Assembly (NCBI GenBank): GCA_963920665.1
Contig: OY987266.1
Coordinates: 25,036,248 to 25,100,247 of the forward strand
Length of the DNA stretch: 64,000 bases
Reading direction: 5' to 3'
Source: Straminergon stramineum
Lineage: Eukaryota > Streptophyta > Bryopsida > Hypnales > Calliergonaceae
Shown here piece by piece: positions 1 through 13,800 of this stretch. Position numbers and translations under genes: made by a program. The first letter of the stretch is position 1. Every line of letters begins with the position of its first letter. A model generated the notes under the pieces. The model saw only the letters and a list, made by a program, of their open reading frames with translations, ran no database searches and had not been told where the DNA came from.

Positions 1-169
1 AATTCTTATCCCACCCCATCCCACCCTTCAATCCTTCACCAATGGCACTGAAACGATTGGCAAGGCGCTTGCACTGCTGCTTGTTCGCACGCACAGTGCT
101 GGAAATTGCACAGACGTGCTTGATGACTTCTAAGGCTTGCCGGACTTGCGGAATCGGCTCCAGGACCAT
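1..169 (-). CDS. 5' end of a HeLo/MLKL-like N-terminal domain gene (left copy, truncated by window edge)
   Basis: The minus strand reads 56 codons without a stop from an ATG at 167-169 (protein begins MVLEPIPQVRQALEVIK) to the window edge. The exon is preceded by a TTTATTTCAG-type acceptor, so the exon begins at 186 with a short untranslated part. The protein is predicted to be helical and basic, with a RANKQQCKRLANRFSAIGEG segment. It is clearly paralogous to the N-terminus of the tandem kinase at 52665, with several substitutions. Such short four-helix N-termini precede kinase domains in plant MLKL-type (DUF1221/HeLo) proteins; that family match is from memory and unconfirmed. Whether this copy is intact lies outside the window. 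Confidence 0.55.
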   Translation of the reverse strand, partial: MVLEPIPQVRQALEVIKHVCAISSTVRANKQQCKRLANRFSAIGEGLKGGMGWDKN

Positions 170-2250
170 CTCCCATGCACCACTATCTGAAATAAAGAAC
201 TCCATCAAAACAGATTCTGCTCAGGTTCATGTCTGAAGTTCAAAGAAGAGCTAAATACATTCCAATGTTTGAAATCATGATAAACATTCATCACATCTGT
301 TGGAAATCAGAAGGAGAGCTTGACTGATTGCTGTAGTTCATACTTGTTAGTCCCAGTTTCCCAAGGAAAAAAAGCCAGACACCACAACCCAAGCTTGTAC
401 ATGGAATAAAGCACCCCAGCTCCAAAGAGTCGGTATTAGAAGTAAAATATACCTTCAAGATATCCTGAAGGGCCTGAACCATTAAGTTCCACGAAATCTG
501 CACCTGCAATCACCAAAATTCAAAGTTCGAAACTCAAATGCTTTTATTCAAAGCTGGGAGACAGCCAACACCGTAGAATGAGGTTGCCGTCACCAACACA
601 AACAAACAGAAGACAACTAAAAATTAACAAGTTTACTTTCAGGTCTTGTGAACAAGAGCGCAGATTGTAAATATAAACAGAAAGTGGACTGATAGACATG
701 TCGAGAATACATTGGCAATCCAAATTAATAAGGAAGGGGATACTAAATTGATAGGGACCTAATCCTATCTCCTACACTGGTCATTGTTACCAATAGCAAC
801 TCACTATTCATACCTTGGTTGGGCTTGTTATCACGTGACAGTAGTTGACCCATTTCCGTCCGACTTAAATTGGTCTGCAACCTCCCATTTTGAAGTTACA
901 TAAGAAATTCATAAAGAATGAAAATAATTGATCTCAGCAGATTTTGCTCTTGTACCCCAAAGATGTCTCCACAATGGTGTACTTCTGCTCAAAATCACAC
1001 TCCTTTAGAGGTTGGAATGCTTTGAGTAACATACAATGGAATCCTCTACCTTACGGACATTCAACAAGAAGAGCTCGACTAGGTTATGTAACAGACAGCT
1101 CTGGTCATTCACCATAAGACTAGACCTCCGCTGAATATTGACAAGCACAGAAGATCCTGAACATCAAACCCCACAGACAAGATCCCTGCATCCAGTAGTT
1201 TACTCCCAAGCTTACATACAACCAAAAAAGTTGCAACAGAAGTAAAGCATACCAAGCATGAAAGGTAAATCCTGTAAGCAGGCGTGTCGGGGACTTCCTC
1301 CTCCAATTTGCACGGTATTAATTTCTGTAGAGAGTTTACTTGCCAGAACCTGCGATTGTGCCAAACATAAACGAGCTCAGAATGCAAAAGATTAAAACAT
1401 CGAGAGGAACTAATTTCCAAGTGCTATAATTGCATCCTGAAGAGTTTTTAGCTCATGTTTAAAGCAGGTCACCTAATCCTAATGAACAAGGAAGGAAACA
1501 CAGCAGCAGCATCCAAAGACAAACCACCAGTACTGATTCAAGAAGAGCATGGCATCTGAATTTCTTGGGTCCAAAGCTCTGTTTCATTAAGATGTTAACC
1601 TAGAGCTCTATTTCTGTTTGCACTACGTAAATACTTCTTAAGATTGACTGAAAACTCCAAAGTGCAAGAGCACAAAGAATTTTTGAAAGAAAGCCTAGTA
1701 ATACCAAAACTACCATAAAATCAAGGTGAATCTGAGGATAACCTTTCTCGCACCACGCCACTGGTTGTCGACTCAGCATTCAACGCCCACCACTTCCGAG
1801 CGCCGCAGAAAAGCTTGAACCGCCGAAGCACAGACACTCAACAGACGTCAACCATGCCTGCCTTCCCTCAAAGGAAACCTCAAGAGAACCCCCCCAGACT
1901 CACATATCTCACAGGAGAAACTCTCTCTCTCTCTCTTGCGGAACCTGTTGCCCATCAAATACCGGAAGCAGCAAAGATGGATGAGCCTGAACTCCATCGA
2001 CACGGCCAATGTCGGTACAGACTCCTGCATCGTGTACAGACAATTCGATATTGAAACTATTCAAAAGTCTGTGGTGGTAAAAACTATTTCTGTCAATCTG
2101 CACTCGGCTCACTGAACTCCGTTGTTCCTGTGCACCCAAACCACGTGCCGCAATCTCGCTCGGAGACCAAGTAATCCCTGTTGGTGCACTGTTCCATTGC
2201 CCCACTTCAGTTGCCAGACTATTGACAGAAGCCTGAATGAAATGCAGCTA
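170..2250 (-). other. 5' leader and promoter region of the left copy; left arm of a 2.2-kb inverted duplication
   Basis: This stretch is the reverse complement of about 50585-52830, with scattered substitutions and small indels. The match includes the CT-rich tract near 1918-1937, the splice acceptor at 187-196 and a spliced-looking block at 291-509. No conserved long frame is shared by both arms upstream of the ATG at 169, so I read the region as promoter plus intron-containing 5' UTR. Because non-exonic DNA is retained, the copies arose by DNA-level segmental duplication and not by retroposition. Similarity fades near 2250. Confidence 0.7.
1838..1855 (-). promoter_or_regulatory. possible five-codon upstream ORF
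   Basis: A short frame (ATG GTT GAC GTC TGT TGA, peptide MVDVC) lies far upstream of the main ATG. The identical frame occurs in the other arm at 50995-51012. Conservation in both copies is the only support; the surrounding leader is also conserved. Confidence 0.25.
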
Positions 2251-2778
2251 AAGTAGGAGGCTTGAATTCTGGGGGAATGTACAATCGACGACCCTAGAAA
2301 AGGGCCAGAAGGCGTGTGCATGGTCTTGGAAATAGATGATCCTTTTCTGCGTCAGAAAATGTGGGTGCTTTTGAGTAGTTTGCTTGTAATTCAATTCTTC
2401 ATTAACAAGGTGTTAAATACAAGTGGTGCGAAGAAATTGCAGTGATTATCTTTTCTAGTAGGAAGTGCTCACTTTCATGATTGATATGATTAGGCAAAGC
2501 ACCATGTAAATTACTTTTTGGACACAAGTGTTCTCTATTTAAAGGCATGGTTTGATTTGTAATTGTTGTAGCTAATGAGGAAGAATAGTGACCTATGGAC
2601 ATGTCACTTTGAAATATCATTTTTAATTCTCTTTCACTCAAAAAATTTCGGAAAAAATCTCTAGTCACTATTTTTGCTTTTCTCCCTCCACCAAAAAAAC
2701 TTTGTCCTATTTCACAACATTGATTTGCACATAGAGGTTTGTTTCCCTATAGGTGCATGGTTCAAGAACCTCCTACCT

Positions 2779-3180
2779 TAGGGGAGATTTTCCATTCCTG
2801 ATCACACCCCATTCTAGCAATGTAGGCCACTCACTTTCCACACAGGAGGTGATGAACAGTGATTAACTAGGGTGCAATTTCCAGTGCAATTGTCGCACAT
2901 TGTGATTGTTCTATAAGACTCTCAATATTACAACCAAACATTTTTAGATTTTGCAACCAAACCTTGGTCGGAAATAGGAAGGTCTATATGACCAAAGTGG
3001 GAGGAATGGAATCTTCCACTCAAAAATTCGTAGTAATTAAGTTTTGAGAAATAAAATTCTAGAAAATTATGGAAACCTTCGGAACTCTATTTCTCGACAT
3101 TGGAAATTTCCCCCCAAGAGAAACCCACCCAATAGATACGTGAAATTGTTTAAGTGATCATGAATGGGAAATCTCTCCTA
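2779..3180 (+). mobile_element. Family E TIR element, copy 4 (divergent)
   Basis: A block of about 402 bp begins TTAGGGGAGATTTTCC and ends GGGAAATCTCTCCTA. It aligns along its length with the copies at 28407 and 30977 and, inverted, with 32041-32672. Shared internal blocks include CTTGGTCGGAAATAGGAAGG. It is non-coding, so non-autonomous. Confidence 0.6.
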
Positions 3181-3869
3181 TTAGCCAATTGAGAAGATCA
3201 TAAATAACAATGTAACTTGAGCATCTATTAAGGTAGACATACCCATTCTTATCTCTTTAAGAATTCCTCCCTCATGCACCTATGGTCTACATTTCACTTT
3301 CTAGAGTGTATTCTAGTATTACATGAAGATGGATTCAGGTGTAGGAATAGGAATGGGGATGTCTATAATTCTTAAGTATGGCAATATAGTTGATTGGATG
3401 GTAAACTTACACCAGGAGGATCACAACTTGATGATAGAGAAAATGAAATCTCTAGTAACTTTGACAAGAAATTTAGAATTGTAAATCCCAAATCGTGAGA
3501 ATGTTTTAATTAGCAACATGTATTTTATATTGTTGTTTTTCAAATATTTTCATAATTAGGTTCGAAAAATGAATTTATATATTTTTTCTACTTTCATTGT
3601 TTGCAAAAGAAAACTAAAAAGTTTCAATCAATCTAAGCAATCAAAAAAAATTATTGATTCATTTTTAGAATATACTTTTAGCTACTCATGGTGACATTGT
3701 GATAAAAAAAAGAAACCTTTCAAATTTTCCAATATTTTTTAGAATGACAAGAAACAAAGTTTCAAATATAGATTAAGATGATTAACATCTATCTTTAATA
3801 TTTCATGCCAAAAATTTCAAATTATGAAGTCAAGAGAGCCTGCCCAAATTCTCAATAAACTTAAAGTGG

Positions 3870-3901
3870 CCCCCAAAGTGGACTCATGAGTCCTTTGGGG
3901 G
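3870..3901. repeat. near-perfect palindrome
   Basis: CCCCCAAAG(T)GGACTCA pairs with TGAGTCCTTTGGGGG, leaving a one-base bulge. It is followed immediately by a TTAA, so it may be the collapsed end of a TTAA element. Confidence 0.5.
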
Positions 3902-4080
3902 TTAACAAAATAATAAATGTTGCACACTATTCAACATGAGAGCAATAAAGTTAGAGCACAATTTTAGAAAATTTACCAATTCCATTGTGATTCAAGATAA
4001 ATTTCTCATATTAATTTTCCAATCTTATTCTTGGATTTAACATTTTTTTCAAATGTAAAGATTTAATAATTTTAAGTGTG

Positions 4081-4987
4081 TTAACCATTGAAGTCCAAAG
4101 GCCATTTTTCTATCAAAAAACACTCAAAACTACTAATTTTGCTATGTTCACCCAGGAAAAAAAAATTATATATTCTTTTTGAATCTAGTTGTAGGATCTT
4201 CTACTTCAAAAGTTTTAGATGATGTGAGAAAAATTCTATGAAGTTCAATCATACATATTGGAAGATATTAGCACTTAAAGTTGGAAGAAAAGTTTTTTTG
4301 AATGATGCCACATAATTTCAAATGACTTTGATTGTCATTTGAGGAAAAATTTTGCACTACAAATTTTGAATTAAAAAAAATTATGTGTTAAAGAATTGAG
4401 TTGAAAGTCTAGGAAAAAAGTTATAAAAAAAAAACACTTGATTTTTCATTCTTCAAGAAATTGTTAAGTAGAAGTAGGTCCAAGATTAAAAGAAAAATTA
4501 AATCATTAATAGTTCTAAAATGGGATTGAAACACTATAATTCCAGTGGTAAAATTGTTTTAACAATAATAGCTAACCTTCTCAAACAATTTTTTATTGGA
4601 AAAATTGCATTAAAAAATGAATCCTATAAGTTATTTTTCTAGAAGATGCTTTGATTGCCCAAAAAATAAGATTGTTCATAACTACCACATAACAAATCCA
4701 AATGGAATGAATAAAAGCTTCTCATGTAGGTAAAATTACAATATATGAGGGACAAAATATTACTGTTATTATTATTTTGTTTGTTTGTTTTCCTGCCCCC
4801 TATACCTAAGGAAAAGGACTTTTTGAGCCATAACTTCTGCTCCCGGTCAACAATTGAAATAAAAATTATATTCCCCAAAAGCTAATGTGTTTTTCTATCT
4901 TCACAAAAAATTCAAAAAATTCAAAAAATTCTGATGAATATTGAGACCGTAGGAGCCTTGGGGGACAACTGGGACTTTAGGGGTTAA
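4081..4987 (+). mobile_element. Family B TTAA-flanked element, copy 1
   Basis: The block is bounded by TTAACC at 4081 and GACTTTAGGGGTTAA ending at 4987. It aligns in the same orientation with 62262-63186, sharing a run of AAACACTCAAAAC, a GTAGGATCTT block and the end TTGAGACCGTAGG. The termini match the TTAACCC ends of the other TTAA elements in the window. No transposase frame is present. Confidence 0.55.
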
Positions 4988-5583
4988 AAGTCTGTCATGG
5001 ACACTCAATATGAAATTCAGCTTCATCAAGGCAATAATTGCAGAAGTCATGCACAAAAATGGATTGGATGCACACCGTAAGATACAATTTAGTGCAGGAG
5101 TTTCAAGTCGTCTAATTACAATCCATCCATATATTGACAATCTAAATCGGATCTAATTAGAAAGAACTTCAGTAATTCATCTAACAATAACTGTAGGAAC
5201 ATCTGCAGAAACTCACAGAAGGTTAGTCAAAATATGAAAGCCTGAAAACAAGGTCCGCAATTAACCTGAAATTAGTTACATCCTGTATATGATATCACAC
5301 CTGCATCAGTAACTGCATTCCTCTCTGGACTGGCATCCAAGGTGATTCACAGAATGTCTGGAATAGACTAGTGCTCAAATCTCGATTTCTGCACAAGACT
5401 GCCTGTGCAGATTCGGAAGAAGAATAAGGAGCTAGAATCCTACAGGAGGTGCTAATGATCAAGACAGTATCGAGAGAAAATGTTTGGTACAAGGAAGCCA
5501 ATACTGACCACCACTCTCTTTGTTCTACCTGTCACATAGTTCCCTACCACTCAAATGATGAAAAACTACATCACCTGGGATCA

Positions 5584-8500
5584 TCAAGACTGGGCTACTG
5601 CCAGCCTTTGCAAGTGCTCTACAAAGACTTGCAAGCTCACATCATCGGTAAAGATAATGTCACCTCCCGGGGCAGGCATATTCGCTGAATTATAAGTTGC
5701 AGAAGGATTTAACCTTGCAAGCAGGAACCGGGCTTGAGACTTGTGCTGGTCGCAAACCACCAACCTGGGCACAGGAAAGCGCTCTGTAATGATTCCCTGG
5801 GCATCATCTTGCGGCCCTTGTAGCAACTGAGCAAAGGCTACTTGGTCCGGTTGTAGGTGATACCCAGCAGTTCGCCATTGCGCAATTGTCATACCATGGA
5901 AGATGACTACACTGAAGTAAGCGTCCAAGAGTAGAATCCTATCCGGGGCAATAGATGCCACGTCCAGCAAAACAGGCTCAGGAGGACCATTTAAAGAATA
6001 TGATATCAGTGAGGGCTGGATCATGACCAACGAATTTGTGACATTCTCACGGTTCAGCACCATTCGGAAGTACGCTGTTTCATCGGGACTGTTGTTAAAC
6101 ACCTGTACAAATTGAGACCGCCGTAAATTAAACATGAATTGAGGCAGAAGACCAAAAGTAGGTGCCAATCGGAATGAAGAAGGGTCCTCCTTACGATAGT
6201 CCCCAAACCGTTGTGAAACCCGAATCAGCAACCTATCCAAGAATCTTGTGGCATCAAACTCATCTTCACTCTCCATTTTAAACGACGCCCACCGAGCTAG
6301 TATAACTGTCGCAGCTTCTTGATCAAACCCGGACACCATTTCTTCTGTGCTTGAATTGGCAGATGACGCTCCCCACCGACGCGTTACTGTGACTACCCGC
6401 AACCTGAGCTGTCCATCCCTATGTTGATACTGGGTAACAAACTGAAGGAAAAATTGCTGTCCGCCCAGTTGAACCCCTGAACCCTGCGTCGTCGGATTCA
6501 CCTCAAAGAAAAAGGCCAGTGTTGTGCTTCTATCAAGTCCACACATCTTCCACGCTGTCGTTCCTCCTTGACCTATGACCGTGTCTGAAGTAGAAATGCC
6601 CTTTCTGCTCAGAGAAGCACATGGACCAATGGCACCCTGCACTTTTACATCCTTCGAGCAATTAATTTCTATTTCACCATTGAACGATAGGTCAAGAGCA
6701 TGATCGCCAGTTTCAAAGACGCGCTTGAAGGAATCCTTAAACACTGAATGTCCGAAACTCTCAGCCAAAACGACCAAACCACCAGTCCTCTCTATCGCAC
6801 ACTTCATCTCCATCACTCCAATCTGTGCAGGAAAACAGCATTGGCAGTAGTAAGTTCCACACACAAATGAATCAAAAACGAAACAAAAAATAAACTTGAT
6901 ACATCGAGGTCACCCCATCCAAACACAAGAGTACAAACAACAAAAATGAAGAGAAGCTTGTTCCCTAGAAACAGAGTGCCCAGGAAAACATCACTGTACA
7001 AGATCAGGCAGTAACACGAGCAGGTTGCACGACATGAAATCTCTACACCAGATCGACAACAATAGCCAAAAATTCAGAACCGGGAATACAGACCTGATCT
7101 ACAGCACACGCAAAAATATCAAGCACGTGCCCTTGTGAGACGAGTTGCTTTGCAAGGCCTTCATAAAACTTCACAGCCTTGTTAAAATGTGCAGCGCTAT
7201 CCTTGGCGAGATCTTTATGAGATCGAATGGGGTCCGTCAATTCCCTGGAAACAATTACTCCTGGACCATCCGTGCAGGGCCCACCGACAAAACCTATAAT
7301 TCGAGCCCCCGTGTCTGGACTACAAGCAGCTAACATCCCCGCTGCCACCTTAAGAGCTGCACCAGTGCATCGCGAAGGTCTTTGATCGGAAGAGACTGGA
7401 AAGGAATCTCTTTGGAGTTCGTCAAGCAATGAGCTAATCGTGAATTCACAATCCGACACCGACCGCAAAAACCTTTCTACTCCACTTGAATAGGTTCCGT
7501 TGAGAGCTCCTACATCACCATTGTCACGGTCGATCTCTCAGCACCCGTAATCAAAACTTCTCAGCACGCATGATGGAACATGTATCTCTAGCCCGTCGCA
7601 TCCTTCTGACGATCGTACACTTGCAATTGACAGTAATTCTAGCATCGGATCCAAAAAGAGATTCAACAATGCGATGCTCAGAGATATAATGAAGACTAAG
7701 GGAGAGGATACTAAAACAGGTAGAAACATGATCCCGTCTCCTATTGACTGACCCCTCTTACTAACAACTTATCCTACATTTGGTTGGACGCACTAGCAAT
7801 AATGCTGAGAAAAAACACCAATTCTCGTGTCAACAGAACATAATCTTCTCCAGTGAAGTCGAAGACGATCCACGTTTCTACGCATAAACAAGGCATGATC
7901 GACATCAAACTTCAAAAAAACACGAGAACAACTAGAATTGAGAAAATGAAAGTTCCTAACCTGGACCACCAGCAGCAGATTGAATCCCAAGCGCGCCTCT
8001 TTGAAACCCCCCGCCAGGCCCGGACGGCAACCCGAGTTGATCGAGCACTTCCTCCTTACTCAATTCCTTGGATCCCCGGAACACATACGCTTTAGGGCAC
8101 CCGAGATCCGAAAACCCTAATTCGTGTACCAGCACATGCCCACCGAATGTGATCAACCCGACCAAGGCATTCTCCGGCACGAGCGAGATCGCCTGCGTCA
8201 AGGAAGCTTTCAGATACCCTAACTCCTCCTCAATGATGCACGTATCAATCACAAACAGGAACACGGGCGGCGAGGTGTTCTCGCTCCCGAGCGCAGGCGG
8301 GGGCGCGTACTCCACGGTGGTGCACTGCGGCCAGAGCTCCCCGGGCACGTTCTGCTCGGAGATCGACGCGTAGTGTTGAGGGAACGGGTTACGCTGGTGG
8401 CAGAAGGGGCAGATCCAGATCTTGGCGTGGTAGTCGACGGAGCAGAACGGGTTGAGCACGCCGCGGCACGTCCGGCAGCGCAGGGGCGCGTAATTCAGCA

Positions 8501-8648
8501 CCGTGCAAGGGTGGCCGCCGCCGTGCAGAGGTGTGTAGAGCGCCGCCAGAGGAATGTGGCACTTGCCCGCGTCCAGCTTGGTGGAAGGCCACACGTTCCA
8601 GGACATCCGAATGCCGTTCAGGGCCTCGGCGTCCAAAAACTCCGCCAT
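5584..8648 (-). CDS. SEC23: SEC23, COPII inner-coat GTPase-activating subunit
   Basis: Three exons (8648-7961, 7509-7094, 6822-5584) join in phase to 780 codons, the usual plant length. SEC23 pairs with SEC24, activates SAR1 GTP hydrolysis and builds the COPII coat for vesicle budding from the ER. The protein starts [20 protein letters not shown]. It has the Cys4 zinc finger at residues 58/61/80/83, a trunk domain with VFLFVIDTC and [16 protein letters not shown], and a C-terminal gelsolin-like region with [12 protein letters not shown]. The frame stays open upstream to 8894, but that part is Arg/Ser-rich and unlike the family, so I chose the ATG at 8648. No lesion was seen. A constitutive housekeeping gene is expected. 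Confidence 0.95.
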
Positions 8649-10870
8649 CGCCTTGGCCTGCTCGATGCTCAATGTCTCCCTTTCAACAGCCCTGCAAAGG
8701 CAATCTCTCGAACTCGGATCCCCAAAGGACCCTGCAAGTGCTTGTGGGGGCGTTGGCAATGGTATTGCGCGAAGGCGCCGTCGTGTTCCTCGTCGTCGTC
8801 GGACGCGTTCCCGGGCGCGCAAGTAAAGGCCGTGCCCAGAGCTGGAGCTTTGAGAGAGACGACCGGGGTTTCCACCGCCTGACGTAGGGTGCACCCGGTG
8901 TCTCCTCGGGTCACCCCCCGCCGTAAGGAAACGACTTTCGGACTAAACTGGGGCCTGCGAAGATGTCCTGGGGGCAGAGATTTTTTTATGTTTATTTTTG
9001 AAGGCACTGCAAGTCAATGGAAATTTTGAATTCATAATTGGAATCATGGAATCATAGAATAGGGACAATCTTTAGACAGTGGACCTAGAAACATTGGAAA
9101 AAAGTATAGTCTAGTAGAATGGATTTTCTCTTTAATCAGGCCTCACTTCAATGACATTTTAGAGTATTTTTGCATACTTGTTGAATTATCATTGCCTATA
9201 GTTCATTGCCTCACATTCAAATTGTTCCCAAGCAATTAGATTGAGAGTGCATACTTGTCGCACTTTCACTATTATAGTCTATTAATAGCTCATTGTCTTC
9301 CATTCATAGGTTAGAGAGTGCATACTTGTCAAACTATCATTGTCTATAGCTCATTATCTTACATTTAAATTGTTTGACTTCTAATCTCGTTGTCTCCCAA
9401 GTAGTCAAATTGAGGAAGGGAGAAAGTGCATTGAAAAGATAGCATGAGGGACTTGTTAGGACAATTAAAGATTTGATAAAGTGGATGTTGTCCGTGTGTG
9501 GACCTATAAATAGAATACAATTTTGTAGAAAGAATGAAAATGACATATTTTTCGGAGGTCCTTGTGTCTAGACTATTTTATAGCTACAAATCCCTAGAAG
9601 TAATATATTCGAAATGATATTCTAAAAAAAATATGAAATGTCATCCATGGTTATTTAACATTTCATAGAGCTATTATAAGACATTTACACCTTATTCCAA
9701 GCCTTATCCAAGAGGCTCTTTGTCTCCCTCAAGCTATTTTGTAAGAGCCTTAGGTTGCTTTTGGATATACCTGTATCCAACACTTTAAAAGAGTATAATT
9801 TAATTCAGCAACTACATGCTAAAGATGGTTGGGAATCCTGTTTCAATTGGCAACAAGATTCTACAAAACCAAGGAAAGGAAAGGCAGTCTACAGAACGAT
9901 GTTCAAATGCTTATTTCGACACTTTTAGCAGTATCAGACAAGTACCTCCGTGGCAAACTAAGATGGCTGTGCAAAACCTTAAAACTTTAAATGCAGAAAG
10001 CTCTTTGAATGCAGAAGTGAAAAAAGTGAATTTGTTGGTCCACAAGCAAGTCATACACTAGTGAGTGAATAATCAAAAGCTTCACTGAGATTGAAGCTAA
10101 CAAAGTTCCAATTTGCTTATCCCAAACTACAATTTCTCAACACGGCGAAGTGAATTGTTCTACACCGCAACTCAGAAACCAAAACTTCCTAAGCTGTAAA
10201 AGAGTGCAGAGCTACAGATTACAGGCTCAATACTTTCAACTCATCTTCACATTCCGCACAACTACGGTTCAAGGTACCTAAGCCTCAAGCCCTATCTATC
10301 TGAACCTGCTCCACAAACCCACCCCCCTTCAAATTCAGTAGGCCTGAGCACAAGAGTAAATGAAAGCAAAATTAGCCTCCATATTCATTGTCTAATTCTT
10401 TTTTGAGGTGACCGATTGAAGCCACATTGATTGTACTGTGTCCTCACATATGAAGTAGCCTCGCCACAGCAAACCTAAAGACAAGCGCTTGGTCTTCCTT
10501 TGCCCATTGCGGGCTGATTCTGTTATGAAAACATAATGCCCAGCGCAGTGTTTGAGTAAACCTTGTCAATATCTCATTGGTTGCTCAGAAGAGGATTCTA
10601 ACTCATAACTCTTGTACTCATTCTAAGCCCTTAGAATGACCAAGAAGTACAAGTCTGGACATTCCTGCTTGAGTAGAACGTGGCTTTATGTCCAATAGTG
10701 CTCTTGAACCTCCTCAGCTCTTGAGGATAATCGAGTCCATAATGCTTCGTTCTCAGCTCAGCCACTACCACACAATGCAGATCGAAAAAAGTAGGATCAT
10801 AGCATTACCTCAGAGTCTCTGGATAGAAAGAAAATGTGGGGTTTAGGGTTAGGGTTAAGGTGGGATAATG
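8649..10870. other. intergenic: SEC23 promoter and receptor-kinase 3' flank
   Basis: The first 300 bases are GC-rich and are probably the SEC23 5' UTR and promoter. The rest is AT-rich. Near 9140-9360 short phrases such as GAGAGTGCATACTTGTC recur two or three times as degenerate local repeats. No credible gene is present. Confidence 0.6.
10838..10860 (+). repeat. interstitial telomere-like repeat
   Basis: GGGGTTTAGGGTTAGGGTT resembles the plant telomere unit TTTAGGG. It lies just 3' of the receptor-kinase stop codon, in its probable 3' UTR. Confidence 0.5.
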
Positions 10871-13800
10871 CTATCTGGGGTAAACTGTGGTGTCATGGGT
10901 GCGTGTGGTCGGGGGGACGCTGAAGGAATGGTTGGAAGAGCTGACCGTTGTGGAATTACTGAAAATGGATTCGTTGTCTGGAGTGAATGTAGTGTCGGAG
11001 GAGTCCATCCGTATGGATTCCGTTGTTGGTTGGGGGCGATCCGCTTCTCGTAGTAAAGGTTCCAATATACTCACCACAGACTGCACAAAAACGCAAATGG
11101 GGTGTCAGAGTGTGAGCTTTCTATTCTTGCAAGAAGTGGCAATTCTCAAACGCAATTTGCAAACTCTAGGTAGTTTTCTTGGGACCAGATTTTTTCAAGC
11201 TTGAAATCACGCAAGGTCCAAAATAGAGAGAAATAGGGAAATCTTGCACTAGAAGTCCAGAGCTTTGACATCCCTAATTAATCATGCCCTAATCTCTAAG
11301 TTGTCCTACAGTAGATGCTGAGAGTAAGCAATAATCTAATCCCTAATGCTTAAAAGTGTCATTTTCCATATCTACAGGAGTTGGAATAAACTACTGAAGA
11401 TGCGTAATGGAAAGTAAGGAAATTTACCAATTAAAAAGACGATCATACCCTAACTCTTTCATGATAGAAATGTAGGGTGAAACTTAACGTAAAACGACTA
11501 TTAGCTTTCCATATGGATTTTCTATTTTTCTATTACCTTGGATTAATTCACTAAGCAGCATTTGAAATTACCTTCATAGTGGGTCGATCTTTCTTTTCAG
11601 ATGCACTGCAGTGAAGGGCAAGGTTTGCCATCTGCAGGAAAACATCGTGAGGGTAGTCGCCTTCAAGCTTCGGGTCTACGATGAGATCAATTCCAGCCTC
11701 CTTTAATCTCGGATCCACCTACAGCAACAAATTCAGATCAAGAGTGATGGTTAATCTCTCAGTGCCCAAATGGCCACAAGTGGATAATTCCATGTCCATA
11801 AGAGTTGAAATAATCATTCTTGCAATCTCTTACATAAGAAGCTTAAATTACTATTTAACAATAGAATTTGTTTGAAACTCACTGTAATCAAAGATTAGCT
11901 TACAAAGTGGACTCTTAGCTTGAGCTCCTACGGGTTTACACAAAAAGTAGAAATTTGTGATTCGGTCAACTTGTACACCTCATGAAAATGCATTGTAAAT
12001 AATCAGTGATATGGAGGAACGAAGACGATATAAAGTAGATCAGCCTATCACTATTAGTCGCCCAATTCCAATATCTACTGGACCCTCCCATTTGCACAAC
12101 AGAAGTCACCCATTTCCGTAAAGTGTGTAACTCATTTTCTTTGGTCATGTAATCAGGTGCTATTGGAAGAGAATGACATCAGATTCATATCTATTTATGG
12201 ACGTTAATAGGTTAATAAGTTGTGGTTCATTAAATGTGAACAAATGCTTGTTAGAACAAGTTGCAACTTCAAGCAATAAAGGAGGTGCCTTTAGAATGTT
12301 AAACTTGTGCTTTTCAAAACACTCATCGAAAGGGATTAGGGTGGTGGGTCACTGATCATGGACCTTTTTAAGATGGTCATAACCCCCACCTATATTTTTG
12401 CACCAGACAAGTTCGAAAATTCATCTCAATTTCAGTTCTTATCAGAATAATATGATTCAACTTGTATTGAGTCCACTCACCTAATTATTTCTATGAAAAA
12501 TGCGGGCAACAATAAGCACCCTGCACAAGATACCCAGATTGCCAATCTGAGTGGTAAGAGGCTAGTCGACCTTAGTTGATTGGGTTCAGTGATTGCTTAC
12601 CCATTTAATCAGATTGTACTCTTCACCCCTTGAAACGTGATCAATAACTTTCTGGCCTGTTAGGAGCTCAAGGAGGACTACTCCAAAGCTGTACACATCG
12701 CTGGCTGTAGTCAACCTTTGAGTTGTGAAATATTCCGGATCGAAGTAGCCCACAGTGCCGGCCGGGTGCGTAGAGACGTGCGTTTGCAACTCGGGTGACT
12801 CCTTGGAGATGCCGAAGTCAGCCACCTTGGCTACCAAATTGTCATCCAACAGGATGTTGCTTGGCTTCACATCTCGGTGAATCACCGGTGGATCCTACAC
12901 ATTCAACAGAGAGGCAAATTCAGTGCAAATCGTCTCAGAGGGCTGGCCCATCTGAAACTTAGAACTGTAACTTCTTCTTTTTTCTTGTGACTTTGGATTG
13001 AAGATGAACAGAGGATACCATAACATTCTAGAATAGAATACAGCACGCATCCTTTTCACTGTGGCACAAAAAGAATCTGAGGCATTGAAATATTCAAGAA
13101 CTAGCCCACTTCTGGAGCAGTTAAATTCGTTGCCAAGCAGGCAATCACTGTCAGATGAGTCAACATGCACACCAAGGACTGAATGGAAAGAAAAAAACTA
13201 GTATAAGTCACACCCGCATTTGCAAACATAACATTCTCTTGAGATCTGGATTTCTTCCTTGCTCATACGAAAGAGTAAAGAACTTGTGTAACTTAGACTT
13301 ACTGCAAAAGAGTGGAGGTACTCCAAGCCTTGAGCTATTTGCACGGCTATCTCCAATCTCTTATACCAGTTCAAATATTTCCCCGCATTTTTGCCTACAT
13401 CAACAATATCAGAAGTTAAGGGAATGCCGCATACATTGGACAACTGGAATCATTCAGACCTTTCAGCATACACTTAAGTAGAGACTGGGATGATATTGGC
13501 CAAGACTTACTGAAGAGGTGGTTGTGAAGGTTTCCGTTACTCATGTACTCGTACACCAATATCTGTTCATAGTAGCACATATCTCATTAGCAATCCATTT
13601 AAATAACTACAAAGTCACACAACTAAAGTTCCCCATATTGTCAACAACAGGGTTAGGGACACTTCGTGTCTCAGCAGACTGCCATAACAATATCAATCCG
13701 TTGGCCAAACTAATATCAATTTGACCCCTCCCGCCACACCACCCATGATAATGATATCAGTGCGGCGGTCAGGCAACACATAGAAATTGCCCCTTAGCTA

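Larger units (their letters stand above)
2251..5280. other. AT-rich intergenic DNA with degraded repeats
   Basis: No coding frame of substance is present. It contains a family E element (2779-3180), a 32-bp near-perfect palindrome (3870-3901) and a family B TTAA element (4081-4987). The SEC23 3' UTR probably lies in about 5200-5583. Confidence 0.6.

Noticed and set aside
8373..8882. 169-codon plus-strand frame opposite SEC23 exon 1
   Set aside because: It is antisense to a conserved GC-rich coding exon and its 5' UTR, with Arg/Ala-rich composition and no family signature.
10838..10860. A true chromosome end
   Set aside because: The telomere-like tracts are short, degenerate and internal to a gene with intact sequence on both sides.
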